Shown here one piece after another: positions 35,376 to 46,191 of a stretch of DNA of 64,000 nt. The notes beneath the pieces were generated by a model. The model was not told the origin of the DNA. It searched no databases and saw only the letters and a program-made list of their open reading frames with translations. This DNA is from Thozetella sp. PMI_491. Its lineage: Eukaryota > Ascomycota > Sordariomycetes > Chaetosphaeriales > Chaetosphaeriaceae. Position 1 is the first letter of the stretch. Each line of letters starts with the position of its first letter. Location: the NCBI GenBank assembly GCA_021432635.1, contig MU270027.1, positions 930,001 to 994,000 of the forward strand, read 5' to 3'. Made by a program: the position numbers and the translations under genes.

Positions 35376-37754
35376 CTTGACCGTGTCGTCGTCGATCTCG
35401 AGCACCCGAATCTCCGGGAAGGGGGAGGGGGTTAGGTCGTCGGTGGCCGACGGCTTGGGTTTTCCTGTACCAATGATGTTCCCACCCACGCCACTGGTCG
35501 ACCGTCGAGGAATGCCGTGTGTCTCAAATCTCCCGACCCAGAAGCTCAGCCTTCCCTTTTAACGATGCCGTCCAACGTATACTCGGGTGGTACAGTTAGT
35601 CGAACAAGGACCGGAGGCTCGTGACTGCCGTCACGCGCGACGTCTGCTGAACGACGGTCGGGGGTGGTTCTCCTTTTTGGGGGGGGGGAGCCCAAGAAAA
35701 GGAAACGACCGCGTCAAATTGGCGAAATCTTACGAGGTCGGGAAGAAGGGTCGAAATTTTTTGGACAGGACGTATGAATTGATCCGCTACGAGAAGAATA
35801 TGAAACCGAAAGAAAAATAGCGAGAGACTGCAGGTAAACCTCAAAAAGCGAGTGTGTGAGGCGGTTGCTGTAGCAAGAACCGAGCAAACGAAGGTCGGGG
35901 CGTGGTGGTTGGACGAGGCGGTAGAAGGGCGGCAGGAGAGGGCGCGGGCGGAAGGGGGTCGTGAATAGACTTAAGCCAAAAAGTCTGGCTGGCTGGGCCT
36001 GCCTTGGGGGGAGCGGCATTCCCTTCCTCCCCCCGGGCCAGGGATCCAAACAGGACTTTGGGTGACCAACTTGGCTCAGGCTGGAGCCATGGCGGCCAAT
36101 TGCATCTGCAGCAGGATGGGGTTAGTACGGGAGCGGCGCACATGCGCTGGGGCCAGCATGAAAATGAGCCAACTAGAGTGGGTTGGGCGGTGGCGTTGGA
36201 ACAGCCGGCGTCCACTCGGACACCCTTGTCTCATGGAGGCGATCATGATGGCATCGTATTTTTTTCCCCCGAGCGCGCCCCCCCCCCCTCGAGTCCGGGT
36301 GGCTCGTCCAGAAGCTCGTGTTCGCCTGGACGGGCCCCATCCTTTCGCATGGCGACACCCCGGCTAAAAATAAAGAACGACACTCCCTTTAGGCCAAGAA
36401 CGCGCAACAAACCAAACCCGTATGCACATTGTACAGTGGATAGGTACTCGAGAAAGTACTGTAGAACGTGGGCCGACAAAGAGCCTTTCAACCATTCACG
36501 AAACGAACGTCCCGGGCGGGACTGGCTGGGTTGATTGAAAAGGAAAGAGGACTTGTTTTGCCGCCTTCCCGCGCGATTCCCCTCTCTTACCCGGTTTTCC
36601 TGCCCGTCGCTCGCCAAAACAACAGGCAAGGTAGGTAGGTACTCACGGTAGGTAACTGTTGGGGTTCGAAAGCCGCCCGCCTGAAAAAGAAAATTTGGCC
36701 TGCCGGTCCAGAGAAGCGGAAACGCTGACGGCAGTCGATCCTGCTTGCTTTGCGACGGCGTGTCTCGAAGACGCTACTAACGTACGAATTACGAAGCTAG
36801 CAAAGTTCCCACCCCACCACGTACGTACCTAGGGTAATCAATCGTCTTCAACGCGATTGTCGCATATGCCAGACTCTCGAGCTGGCTTAGACACTTTTTT
36901 GTCTCGCTATAGCAAACACCAACGCCCAAAAATTGAATGCCACGGGTATTCTCAGACCAGAGTGTAGCCGAACAGAACAGAACAGAACAGAACAGATAGG
37001 TATTTAACATGGGTCCAACAGCTCAGTGCCTCTGGATCAGTGGCTTTGCCCTAATAGCGTCGCCGCATCAAATTCCTTCGCCTGGATCTTGCCAGAGTTG
37101 CCATCCTGCCTCGGTAATTTTGGCCTCCTTTTTGGTGCCGTGCGAGCGCAGAAGGCAGATATGCGGAGGACTGCAGAGGCAATGAACATATCGGGATTAT
37201 TACCTCGCTGATATCTCACCTGCATATATATTATGAGCCGCTACCCGTCCAACCAGGTGATACACAGACACCCCCGCCGCCCCCTTTTTTTTTCTGCTGT
37301 TCCCGTCCAGATGCGTACATTGAGTCTGTCTTGGGAGTAACAACGCAGTTAACTACGTAGTATATGTTGGTTTTGTCGGCAATCCAAAAGCTGCTTCATG
37401 GAGCTAAAGCCACCTCTAAGGGCCGCAGAGACCCCAAGTGCCGGGGAATAGCTACAAGCTGCATCGTAGCTCCTCCAGTATGGTTGGGCTGGAGCAACGA
37501 GCGATTAACACAATAGGAAAGGGGCCGTACCCACAGCACCGGTCATCTTCCTCATGTCAGAATTAGTTGCTACTTGTACGGGTTCTTTTGGAACAAAACC
37601 AAGCAAGGATGCCACCGACAGCCTGACAAGGCTGGGCCGCCCGCTAACAATCGGTGCATCCGGAGTGCGCAGAGGCGCTTCGTCTCCCTTGTGCGCCAAG
37701 GGTAGGTTGGCCACTGATTAAGGAGCATCCGGGCAGGAATGCAAGAGGCAACCT
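35376..37754. other. Intergenic 2.4 kb, no gene seen
   Basis: The stretch between two minus-strand genes has only short overlapping open frames without domains. It holds a G run near 35,679-35,688, a C run near 36,280 and a pentanucleotide repeat near 36,970. The promoter of the gene starting at 35375 and the 3' end of the one ending at 37755 must be here. Confidence 0.5.
36970..36995. repeat. Pentanucleotide tandem repeat (GAACA)5
   Basis: Five head-to-tail copies of GAACA are directly readable. This is a short tandem repeat in intergenic DNA. Confidence 0.9.
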
Positions 37755-38808
37755 TCAAGATTCGGGGCCACCGCTGGTTGAGAGGCCCCGTGTCGAGGTG
37801 CCGCGTGATGAAAGGCTTCGCCCGCTCAGACTGCTCATCAGAGTGCTCAGCCTCGTGCCAAATATCAATGAAGTAACACCCGTTCCGGTAGAGGACGTTA
37901 CTGGTCGGCTTCGAGGCGACGACGTGGTAGACGGAGTCAACGTTGAAAGAGTCGGCTCGGAGTTGTTGGGGTTGCTCGAGTTGCTTGAACCTTGGCTCCC
38001 TTCCCGACCACCCGCCGGAATCCACACGCCCCCATTTGCGCCGCTCATTGCTAGCTTCTCCTCATCCTCGTTCGCAAGCTCGTCCTCGCGGCGCTTCCTT
38101 CCCAGCTCCAGGACACTCACCAGCATCCAGCCCACCCAGATGAGGGCGACGATGATCCCGTACATGATAATCTTCCACTGTTCCTGGTCGGCGAGCTGCA
38201 GCCCCAGCCCACCGTCGACAATCCCCAGAGTTACAAACCCGATCCCCCAGAAGATGTGTAAATATGATACCGCGGTTCTCCTTCTGAGACGGCTGAACAG
38301 CCAATGGTGCGCGGTGCCGAAGATGGGCTGAAGCAGCACGCCTCCTGCGGCGACCATTCCCATCAGAGCATGCGACTCTAAGAGCGACTTCGTTGTGATG
38401 GCCATATATATACCAAGTCCCGCCGCTGAGAGCGCCATGGCTAAGGCGTATATTTGGCACCACACGTGCGCGGCTATGCGGTATCGATCGGAGAGAACGC
38501 GCACGAGGACGGCTCCGAGGGGAAAGAAGAAACCGAAGGCCATGCATCCGAGAATGGCGTGCGCCGCCGCAATCGGGTCGATGGTCGATGGAAAGCGGCT
38601 GCCGTCGGCGCTGCTGGCACCGACGGTCGAGGACGAGGCTAATATCGCTCTTGGGGCACTCCCCGTTTCATGCTCGGCATCTCCCCACTCGGCAGCGAGG
38701 GCGAGCGAGACTGCTGCTGCTGCGGTATTAGACCCCGTTGACCACTGAGGCGGCGATTTGGGAGGTCTTACCCAAGACGGAGAACAAGACATTAAGATGG
38801 GAGCGCAT
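37755..38808 (-). CDS. Signal-peptide cytochrome b561 membrane protein
   Basis: Two exons: 38772-38808, and 37755 to 38719 or slightly less; 333 aa if the first acceptor is used. The first exon encodes MRSHLNVLFSVL; joined to the Ala run and VSLALAAEWG it makes a clear signal peptide, which is why I prefer this start to the Met at 38831 in the retained-intron frame. After a short Ser-rich spacer comes a cytochrome b561 core of five or six membrane helices: AHAILGCMAFGFFFPLGAVL, AAHVWCQIYALAMA, LLESHALMGMVAAGG, PIFGTAHHWLF, YLHIFWGIGFVTLGI. The histidines in the AHA, AAHVW, ESHAL, TAHHW and YLHIF positions are candidate haem ligands. The family moves electrons across membranes, often for iron reduction. 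Related fungal proteins commonly carry a DOMON domain, absent here. The tail is long and Ser/Thr-rich. Confidence 0.85.
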
Positions 38809-39686
38809 CTTAACGGTCTGGCCTTGTGCAATAGGCTCGGAGTAGAGGAGAGAGGTAAGCCACATGGAATAGACGGGTGAGACGGCCCAAAGCCCGAATA
38901 TAAGCAAGCATTCGGTCACTAGCAGCCATGCCAGGGCAGATTTTACATTTTTCTATTCATTCCTTATGCTGGGATAATCCACTGGAGAATAGAAGCCCGT
39001 GATTCGCTGGTCTAGTGTTGGGCATAAACCTACCACTACAAGGTGACATGGGGATCCTCGGAATCTGGATTAGTTGGTCGATTAAGTATGCCACTATTGC
39101 TGGAGATCTGGATTGTGAGGCTGCAAAGCGGAAATCTCCGTTTCAGGATCGATCTGTCCAAGGAGGCTCTCCTGGCTCGCTTGTAGGACGCCGATGTGTG
39201 CTCAACGATATAAGTATCGATTCGATAGGAACACAGATGTTCTTCTGCACACGTCACCCGACACACACAGGACCTCTTTCGTTAAGCAGAAATATAAAGG
39301 CGAAACCGAGGTGAAAGGCAGTGCTGGCTGCAACAGGGGTATCCCGACCTAGCGTAACGTCAGACGCTCGATCAGAAGAGAGGGAGTGCGAAGACTAATG
39401 ATCGGACGAAGAGGGGAAGCACAAACTTTGGCAAAGCTATAAACCGTCCAAATCGATTCGGTTTTTATCGAACATGAACAATCCATAAGCACATTGTAAA
39501 TTTATCCCTTTTTTCCCAAATAAATAAAGAAGGTGATGTCTGACAGTGTCTGCCATGTCTTGAGATTCCCTTCCCCCCTGACCTAGTGCTTGACATAGTG
39601 TCTAACTCATGTTAACTAATTTCCCACCCGTATGCTATTAAAGAATGCGTGGACAAGAGCCTACGAATATTTTCTGTCCTTTTAAA

Positions 39687-40049
39687 TTATGTCTTGTACA
39701 TCCCACGGATGAACTGGTCGCGCTTGCAAAAGCCTTTAAGGAGGGGCTCACTCCCGGTCGGCAGGGAGCCGGGCTCTTGACGTGCTCCGTTTGCTGCCTC
39801 CGTGGCGCCTGAGATGCCCCGTGAGCTGCAGCTCGTTTGCATTTGGGACCGCTCAGACCAAAGAGCAGCTCGTGGGGTTGCGGTGCAAGTGCCCGTCCCA
39901 GACTGTTGGGTCGTGAAGGACGGGTGACGAAAAGCAGCTGCGTTCCTGATTGGTGCTCCAAATAGAGGCAGAGCGCCCAGGGCTCTATTCACAGAAGCGC
40001 CCGGGTTGCGGTATGTACTCGATGCGTAGAATCGCTCCAAAGAAGCCAT
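39687..40049 (-). CDS. Possible small protein of unknown function
   Basis: An uninterrupted frame encodes 120 aa starting MASLERFYASSTYRNP and ending KGFCKRDQFIRGMYKT. I do not recognise it. It has no clear signal peptide or membrane helix, and is rich in Ser, Arg, Ala and Gly with five Cys. A TATATA element sits about 115 bp upstream in the right orientation. The frame also stays open upstream to 40184. Support is only an open frame plus a TATA-like box, so it may be spurious. Confidence 0.35.
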   Translation of the reverse strand: MASLERFYASSTYRNPGASVNRALGALPLFGAPIRNAAAFRHPSFTTQQSGTGTCTATPRAALWSERSQMQTSCSSRGISGATEAANGARQEPGSLPTGSEPLLKGFCKRDQFIRGMYKT

Positions 40050-40162
40050 GGAGTCAAGGTGCCCAAGTCCGGGTCCCGGCGTCCGTCCTTTGCTTGTTAC
40101 TTCTCTGGCTCCTCCGTCTCGGAGTGCAGATGGTCTAGCCTGGCTGTGGCCTACGTGGAAAG

Positions 40163-40168
40163 TATATA
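40163..40168. promoter_or_regulatory. TATA-box-like element
   Basis: AAGTATATAAGAG is readable on the plus strand and CTTATATACTTT on the minus strand. It could serve the doubtful gene at 39687-40049, about 115 bp from its start codon. It could equally be a chance AT tract. Confidence 0.35.
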
Positions 40169-40646
40169 AGAGCAACCCCCCCAATGGCTTCGCCGTGAAC
40201 CCGTAGGAAAAACCACGACTTGCGACAACATCAAATCAACGCAGTCGAACTAGTAGAGACACTCTCGCCGTCCTGCAGCATATCGCCGTGCCGCTGGGTC
40301 CCGATTGGCTCTCTCCGCCACCACGCAGGTGGAAGTGCAGTTTGCGCAGTCGTGCCTGCCATCTCGTGGCCACTCTAGATTCAGCCCCGACTTTTTGAGC
40401 AGCTCTGGTTGGCAGTGATGTCTCTCTTTGCTTGTCTTTCTTGCCGTCCGTTCAGCTATAGGCCACACCTGGAGCCAAAATCGGGCGTCTGCAGCACTAG
40501 AGTTCCTGCCTTGCGAGGTTCTGATAAGTGATATCCGCCCGAACAGGACTTGCTCTTTGGTCCTTCTTCCATCTCTCTCCCTCTCCCTTCGCCGCCAAAC
40601 TATTCACTCGTCACTCGGATAGAATCGCGGCAATCTGAACATCATC

Positions 40647-42175
40647 ATGGCAGGTTCGGTTCCCTTACAGCGCACGTGTCTGGGAGCTCTCCTAGAAAGG
40701 TTCGTGATCCACCCATACCGGCTGTTCACAAGCTCTCACAGCTCTCCCGATTTGGCCCCCGTCATCGCTAACTCTGTACCACCAACCTTAGAGCCCAAGC
40801 TGTGAGTCCCTTACTGGCGCTAACCCTTTGTGAGCCGGGCATTCTGACCGTGTTCACATGCGCCCGACGAGTCAAGCGATAGTAATCCATCTTCCCATGT
40901 GTTGGTTCCTCGGACGGAGCTTGCGTCCCTCCGCGCCATAGCTGAGAAATACGGCAAGCAGAAAGCATCGCCAAGCTCTCGGGATGAACTGACCGAATTC
41001 TAGAGAAGTTGCGGCTGAACCTCATCCATGCGGGTGTCTCTGAAGACGCCATCGAGGTAAGGGAATCATTTCACATCTTTTACAATTTCCCCAGACCATG
41101 CTATATACTGATTTTCATCGAGCTTCTCGGCAACGAGGATGCAAGCAGCCCGGAGAATGCTCCTCGTTCGACACCTTCCAGCTCAGGCGATGCCGGGCTG
41201 GAAGTCGGACCGGAAGCTGGGTATTCCAACAGCTGCCATGCGGGCAAGGGAACCTCTCCCATCTATGACCGTAGCTGTCCGTGGATGAGTGGGGAGGAGG
41301 AAGACGATAATTTTGACCTAGGCGGAGACATACCTGCCGAGGAGTCAGTTAGGGTCACGCACGAACCGAAGAGCCACAGTTCGGCGCTCGAGCGGCAATG
41401 CAACCGAACCATTCAGCTCTTGAACCTGGCCGAAGGCACTACACCCCTTGACATCGTCAAGGCGGTACGCGGTGGGATGCTGCTGGACGTCTTTATTCGC
41501 CACCATGAGCGGACTGCGAACATCTCGTTTGCTTACGCCGCCGACGCCCAGGGCTTCTTCAACCACGTCCGCAAGCATGACCTGTACATCAGGAACAAGC
41601 GAGTGAGTATCTACAACATGCAATCTTGGACCAAGTCTGATCACCTACAATTTAGCTTGAAATTCGGTGGAGTGATCGTCAGTTCATCCTCCCCGGCCAC
41701 GTTGCGACGGCCATCACCCGAGGTGCGTCACGCAACCTTATCATCCGTGGCTGCGATGCACGCCACACCGACGCGAGCATTCGAGACGACTTGGATCACA
41801 TACACAATCTTGCCGTGGTAAAGATTGAGTTCATCGGGAGAGACTGTTACGTTGGTCTTAACTCAGTCCACAAGGCTATCTCTGCTCGCTCCTGTATGAT
41901 GTCTAGACTGTGAGTGTCCTAGCTTGATAGGAGAACCCGTGGCAAACTAAGGCATCCTTAGGAAGTACAAGACCACTCGAATCGAATGGGACAAAGACGA
42001 GTGCGGCCAGTCATACGAGCGATTTGTCCCCTTCAGGCCTCGCGCTGAACCTGTGACCCAGCACAAGAGTTCTGCCCTGTCAAATCGCTTTGGGATCTTG
42101 AGCGTCAATGACGAGGAAGAAGACGAGATATCGCGCATCTTCCAGTCCAAGAAACCGGTTGGTATTGTGGCCTAG
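40647..42175 (+). CDS. Nrd1/Msa2-like RRM RNA-binding protein, multi-intron
   Basis: Best model: exons 40647-40653, 40792-40801, 40883-40953, 41004-41056, 41123-41602, 41656-41909, 41962-42175; 362 aa. Its start MAEPKL needs a 10-nt exon between donor GTTCGG and a CTAAC...CTTAG acceptor; leaving that first intron in place also stays open and would give a longer N-terminus. The fourth junction (40953/41004) needs a GC-AG intron (donor GCAAGC) and creates the helix ELASLRAIAEKYEKLRLNLI. The middle is acidic and Ser-rich. The C-terminal half carries RRM-like segments: MLLDVFIRHHERTANISF, DAQGFFNHVRKHDLYI, RWSDRQFILPGHVATAITRG, RNLIIRGCDARHTDASIRDD and ARSCMMSRLKYKTTRIEWDK. The arrangement resembles fungal Nrd1 (negative regulator of differentiation) proteins. 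RNA targets and role are unknown. The 5' exons are less certain than the RRM part. Confidence 0.8.
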
Positions 42176-43279
42176 GAGCCGAATCGCCGAATCCGGGCTT
42201 CTAGAACTCTAGACCGGAGTGGAAAAGACGGTTCACGTGAGAAGTAAAGAGGCTACGGATATCCAAGAGCTGGAGATCGCGCATTATCACCTGCTTGTCT
42301 CACGGAAGCGCACGACGGATACCCCCACGATACTCGAGACTGCCCTTGCTATTTATTTGCCTGGCTCTCGTATCCCTTTGTTGTCACGTTGGGGGGGGGG
42401 GGGGAGTGTTCTCGGCTTGATGCTGATAAAGGAGAAAGAGCTGGCGGCTGGCGGAGGCGGAGATGAGCCATGATCATACGGTGTATTGCCCCCAATCCTT
42501 CCTAGCCTGTTTTTATTGCTTTTTAAACCCCGGGATGGACACTACCGGTGGCATGTTTGTTAGTAGCACAGGTGCTCTTTGTGTTAGATGTGTGCATTGT
42601 ATTTGCGCCACGCTCGCCCTCTTCCGAAGCAGACATCATAGGCCGTATGTGCATATAAACCTACGTGAGCAATCCTTTTATCCTTAGATCAAACCGTAGT
42701 GCCAACATGGCCGGGGCCATTAGCGGGCCAAAAGGGCCAGTAGCAGGCCAACAAGGCCGTAGAAAATAGCCCAATCGAAGCGCCCAGGCATGGGTTTACA
42801 TGTTCAACATTAGGCACACTTCAGGGCCGCTGGATTGGCTGGCGTCATTGCCAGGCCTAGTCAATTCACAATGCTAAGGGTATTGCTGAACCTAGGTAGC
42901 TACACCGTTGCGTCAAGATCCTCAATCTCGGGAAACGCCGGTGCAATGACTATGTACTCCCATCGCTGTGAGCCCTCCATGGGCGGTTGAGAAATCGACC
43001 CTGGCTATGCTACAGTCCTCTGATACCGAGGAACCAAACCAAAATCGCCGCACGTTGAATTGTAGACCGGGACGGTGGCAGCAGACAGCATGTCCTGTAT
43101 GCGATAGGCCTTTCACCCCTTGTCCGCCGTTTGTTCTCTTTCCTACCACGGATCCCTCCACCCCTCCCTCCGCCCATCAGCGCTACTGCGTACCAACAGA
43201 AAATAACAAACGGGCCCACCTCGTGCGCCGAGAGGAGAAAAAGCACTTCGACCTCTCTCTCACCTAACTCGCGAGGCTT
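42176..43279. other. Convergent 3' flanks of the RRM gene and DCP2
   Basis: The 1.1 kb between facing stop codons has a 14-G run and a GGCCA-rich patch around 42,710-42,770, but no gene-like open frame. Confidence 0.5.
42391..42404 (+). repeat. Run of 14 G
   Basis: An uninterrupted G run lies about 220 bp past the RRM stop codon. Long homopolymers are prone to sequencing length error, so the exact number is uncertain. Confidence 0.8.
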
Positions 43280-46191
43280 TTAAGGATTTGACTTGGATAC
43301 CTGCTGGAGGTAGTCGAGCAGGAAGTTGCGGTCGGCGGGCGAGATGGGGGTCTGGCTGTTTTGGCGGGACATGTTGGTACTGCCGACGTCGACACTGCCC
43401 GCAATTGAGGTGACGCGAGAGCGGGGTGCAGCGCCCTGAATCTGGTCGTACATGACAGGCTCCTTGCCCTTGCCCTTGCCCTTAGCTTCGGGCGTCGAGC
43501 GGGCTGGGGAAGCCTGCGGCCGGCCAAAGAGCGAGAGCAGTTTCTGCTTCTGCTCCGGGTTGGCATCCTGGCGAGGAGCCGGCATGGGAGCTCCAGGGAA
43601 GGAGTGCTTGGCTAGGGGGCTCTGGGCGGGCTGCTGGGCTTGCATACCATAGGGCAGACCTGTCGACTGGGGGTGCTGGGGGAGGCGGGGGGACGTCTTG
43701 GCCTCGTTCTCGGCACGTAGGGAGACTGACTGGGCATGGGGAGAAGGTTTGCCTTGGTATTCCATAGGATAGCGCTGGCCTAGGTCTTGGTGAGCCGAGG
43801 AGGCGAAGCTAGGGGTGCCCTGCTGCGACGCGGGTGCATCGCGCACCATGCTCCCGTCTGACTGCTTCGGTCGGCTGAGGATCTCGAGAGCGCGGAAGGG
43901 CAGGTTGACTTCGGGGTTCATTACAACTGGGCCGCCGTTGGCCTTGGTAGCAGCCCGGATGGCGTCGGCAGACGAGAGTGGCTTCGGCTGGATCGGATCG
44001 GCTCTCGCGGTGGCGGCACTGCTCTGAGCTTGTCCATGCGGTCGCACTGTCGCCTCGCTACTGGTTGGAGAGAGTGGTCCTTGTCCTTTGAAGATGTCGA
44101 GCAAAGCGGATCGGTGCTTCTCGGTGTGCTGAACGGGCTTGGGAAGGTTCGGGAGGCCGCTCTGTGGCCCAGCACTCGAAGCGAGTTGGGTGGCGGGCAC
44201 TAGGCTGGTCGGCAAGGCTTGGGGGACCGGAGCGGAGGACGGAGCGTTTGGATGGTTGGCCCAAGCCACGAGCGGATAGGATAGATTGGCGGCTGACTCC
44301 TGAGCAATGGGGCCTGGAAGGGGTCCCTGGGAGGTAGGACCTGGGAGGTTGACACCTTGGGTGTCGGGTCCTGTAGGGCGGGCGGCGTCGGTCTTGAATG
44401 CGTTGAGTAGAGATCGCTTCTGATCGCTCAGCTGAGCCTGGGGAATCTTGGGGCCACGCTGCTGCTGAGGGCCGATAGGGCTTTGCTGGTTAATGGCCTG
44501 GTCGCCTACGACGTTCTGAGAGTAGCCAATGCGGTTTGCCATGGCCTCCATGTTGGGCGTCGGTAGGATCCCACGGACGAGGAGCGACTGCTGGACTTGA
44601 GGGGGGAGCGGCTGCGGGTGGACCAGAATTGGCTGGTTGGTCTGTTGATTGCCTGGAAAGAGGCGGGTATTGGGGTTGAATCCGAGATAAGCAGCGTTCT
44701 GGGCGATCATATGCTGCTGAACCTGTTGCTGTACTTGCTGCTGCACCCGCTGTTGGTTGTAATAACTGACTGAGATGTTCTGGTGGAACTGCGGCGCGTT
44801 GCGGTGCGCCGGGTTCACCTGCGGGTAGAAGTGGGAGGGGATTGGGAAGTTGGGCGGAGGTTGGGAATAGTTCGCCGGCAGCCTCTGAGTGGGATGGTGG
44901 TGGTGTGGGGCGTGCGGTTGAGGGGCATTAGAGTACATGAGGTCCATGGGAGTGTGCGGCAGCTGGTTCGGCCCGGGTGCGAGTTGTTGGTATGGCTGCT
45001 GGTGCGGTTGCTGGTGCGGCTGCTGGTGTTGGTGCTGAGCATCGAATTCTTTTCTCTGGAGGATGGCCATCAACGAGGCGCCCTTGTCTTGGCTGGCGCT
45101 GTCTAGCGGAGGGAGGTGGTCTTGTGGCTGTATGTTGAGAAGGCGATGGAGCTCGCGGGTGGCTCCCTCGAGAGTTTCGATGGCCGGAGTGGACATGGGG
45201 TTTGCGACCGGCTCTGTCTGGGTGCCAATATCGTCCTCGGTAACGGGCTCTTCTGGCAGCAGGTGGCCACGGAGCGAGTTGTTGCCCAGGCGGGCGTCTC
45301 GCTTCTTCTGCTGCACAACCCATTTCTTGAGGGGCACCAGGAACGGCGCCACCATGTAGAACTTGTTGGCATTGGACGCAGCAGCGGCCCCATCGTGAGC
45401 GTTAGTCCCCTTCTTTCGGAAGGCCGGGAGCTCCGAGAGCTTGTACCATTGGATCTTGCTGATCTCCTTGCGCGTCATGGGCTGGAATACGGTGTCCATG
45501 GGGATGTCCTTGAAGACGTAGAGGCGAATCTGCTGCTCCCGCATCGAGATCTGGATGTACTTGACCTCATCGTCCTTAGGTACCAGCCCGGCGGCTTTGA
45601 TGTCGAAGCCAGTCTCCTCGTACACCTCGCGGACGGCACAATCCAGGTCATCCTCATCCTTGTTGATCTTGCCCCTCGGGAAGCTCCAATTTGCCCCCTT
45701 CTTCCACCCCTTGACAAGCACGGTCGAGTCCATCTCATGATTCAAGAGGATGGCACCCCTCACCGGCACGCGGGTCTTGTACTGCAGGAACTCCTCGAAG
45801 GCGCGCATGTGGTTCTCGACAGAGAAGGACGCGAGGAGAGGGCAGTGCTGGAAGATGCGCAGGCAGAAGCTGCGGAGCGACATGGACGGGAGCGTCGGGT
45901 CCAGAGGCCGGATGAAATCTTCGTAGAACCATTGCGCCTCCTCAACATGGAAGCAGATGCGCGCGACTGTCGAGAGGTCTTCTTGGGGGAGATTGATGAT
46001 GAAGCGAACGCAGAGGTCGTCCAGCCCTGCCGAGATGCCATAGTTAGCGAGGTGGTGAACAAAGGGGTGTGCTGTGCGCGGGGACGACGAAGGGTGCAGA
46101 GCCGCACGGCGGCGTCGCGGGAACAAGGGCAGGGGCGGGCTGGGCAGGGAGGGCTCTCACAGTCTTCCAGCTGCATTTTCTTTTCGGCCAT
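43280..46191 (-). CDS. DCP2: mRNA decapping enzyme DCP2
   Basis: Two exons, 46161-46191 and 43280-46026, give 925 aa. The first exon encodes MAEKKMQLED and splices (134-nt intron, CTAAC branch, GGCAG acceptor) to make MAEKKMQLEDWLDDLCVRF, the typical Dcp2 N-terminus. The N-terminal regulatory domain (about 10-95) precedes the Nudix fold (RGAILLNHEMDSTVLVKGW). The Nudix box at 129-151 matches GX5EX7REUXEEXGU exactly (G-KINKD-E ... REVYEETGF), so catalysis should be intact. Dcp2 removes the m7G cap of mRNA before 5'-3' decay. The remaining 650 residues are Pro/Gln/His-rich and probably disordered, with QPHQQ repeats. They carry several short leucine motifs of the LLxxF/L type (near 328, 548, 650, 838, 911) like those that bind Edc3 in other fungi. 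It is convergent with the RRM gene. Confidence 0.95.

Larger units (their letters stand above)
38809..40646. other. Mostly gene-free interval containing one doubtful small gene
   Basis: Apart from the doubtful frame at 39687-40049 and its TATA-like site, I see no domain-bearing open frame. The part from 39,460 to 39,660 is AT-rich. The last 600 bp should hold the promoter of the RRM gene. Confidence 0.45.

Noticed and set aside
38772-38831. Met at 38831 as start of the cytochrome b561 gene
   Set aside because: That frame reads through an obvious intron (GTAAGA donor, CTAAT branch, CAG acceptors) and gives no signal peptide; the spliced start at 38808 does.
34446-46191. A secondary-metabolite or defence gene cluster
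   Set aside because: The genes here are housekeeping or unrelated families (DUF7137, b561, RRM, DCP2) with mixed orientation and ordinary spacing; no backbone enzyme, transporter and regulator set is present.
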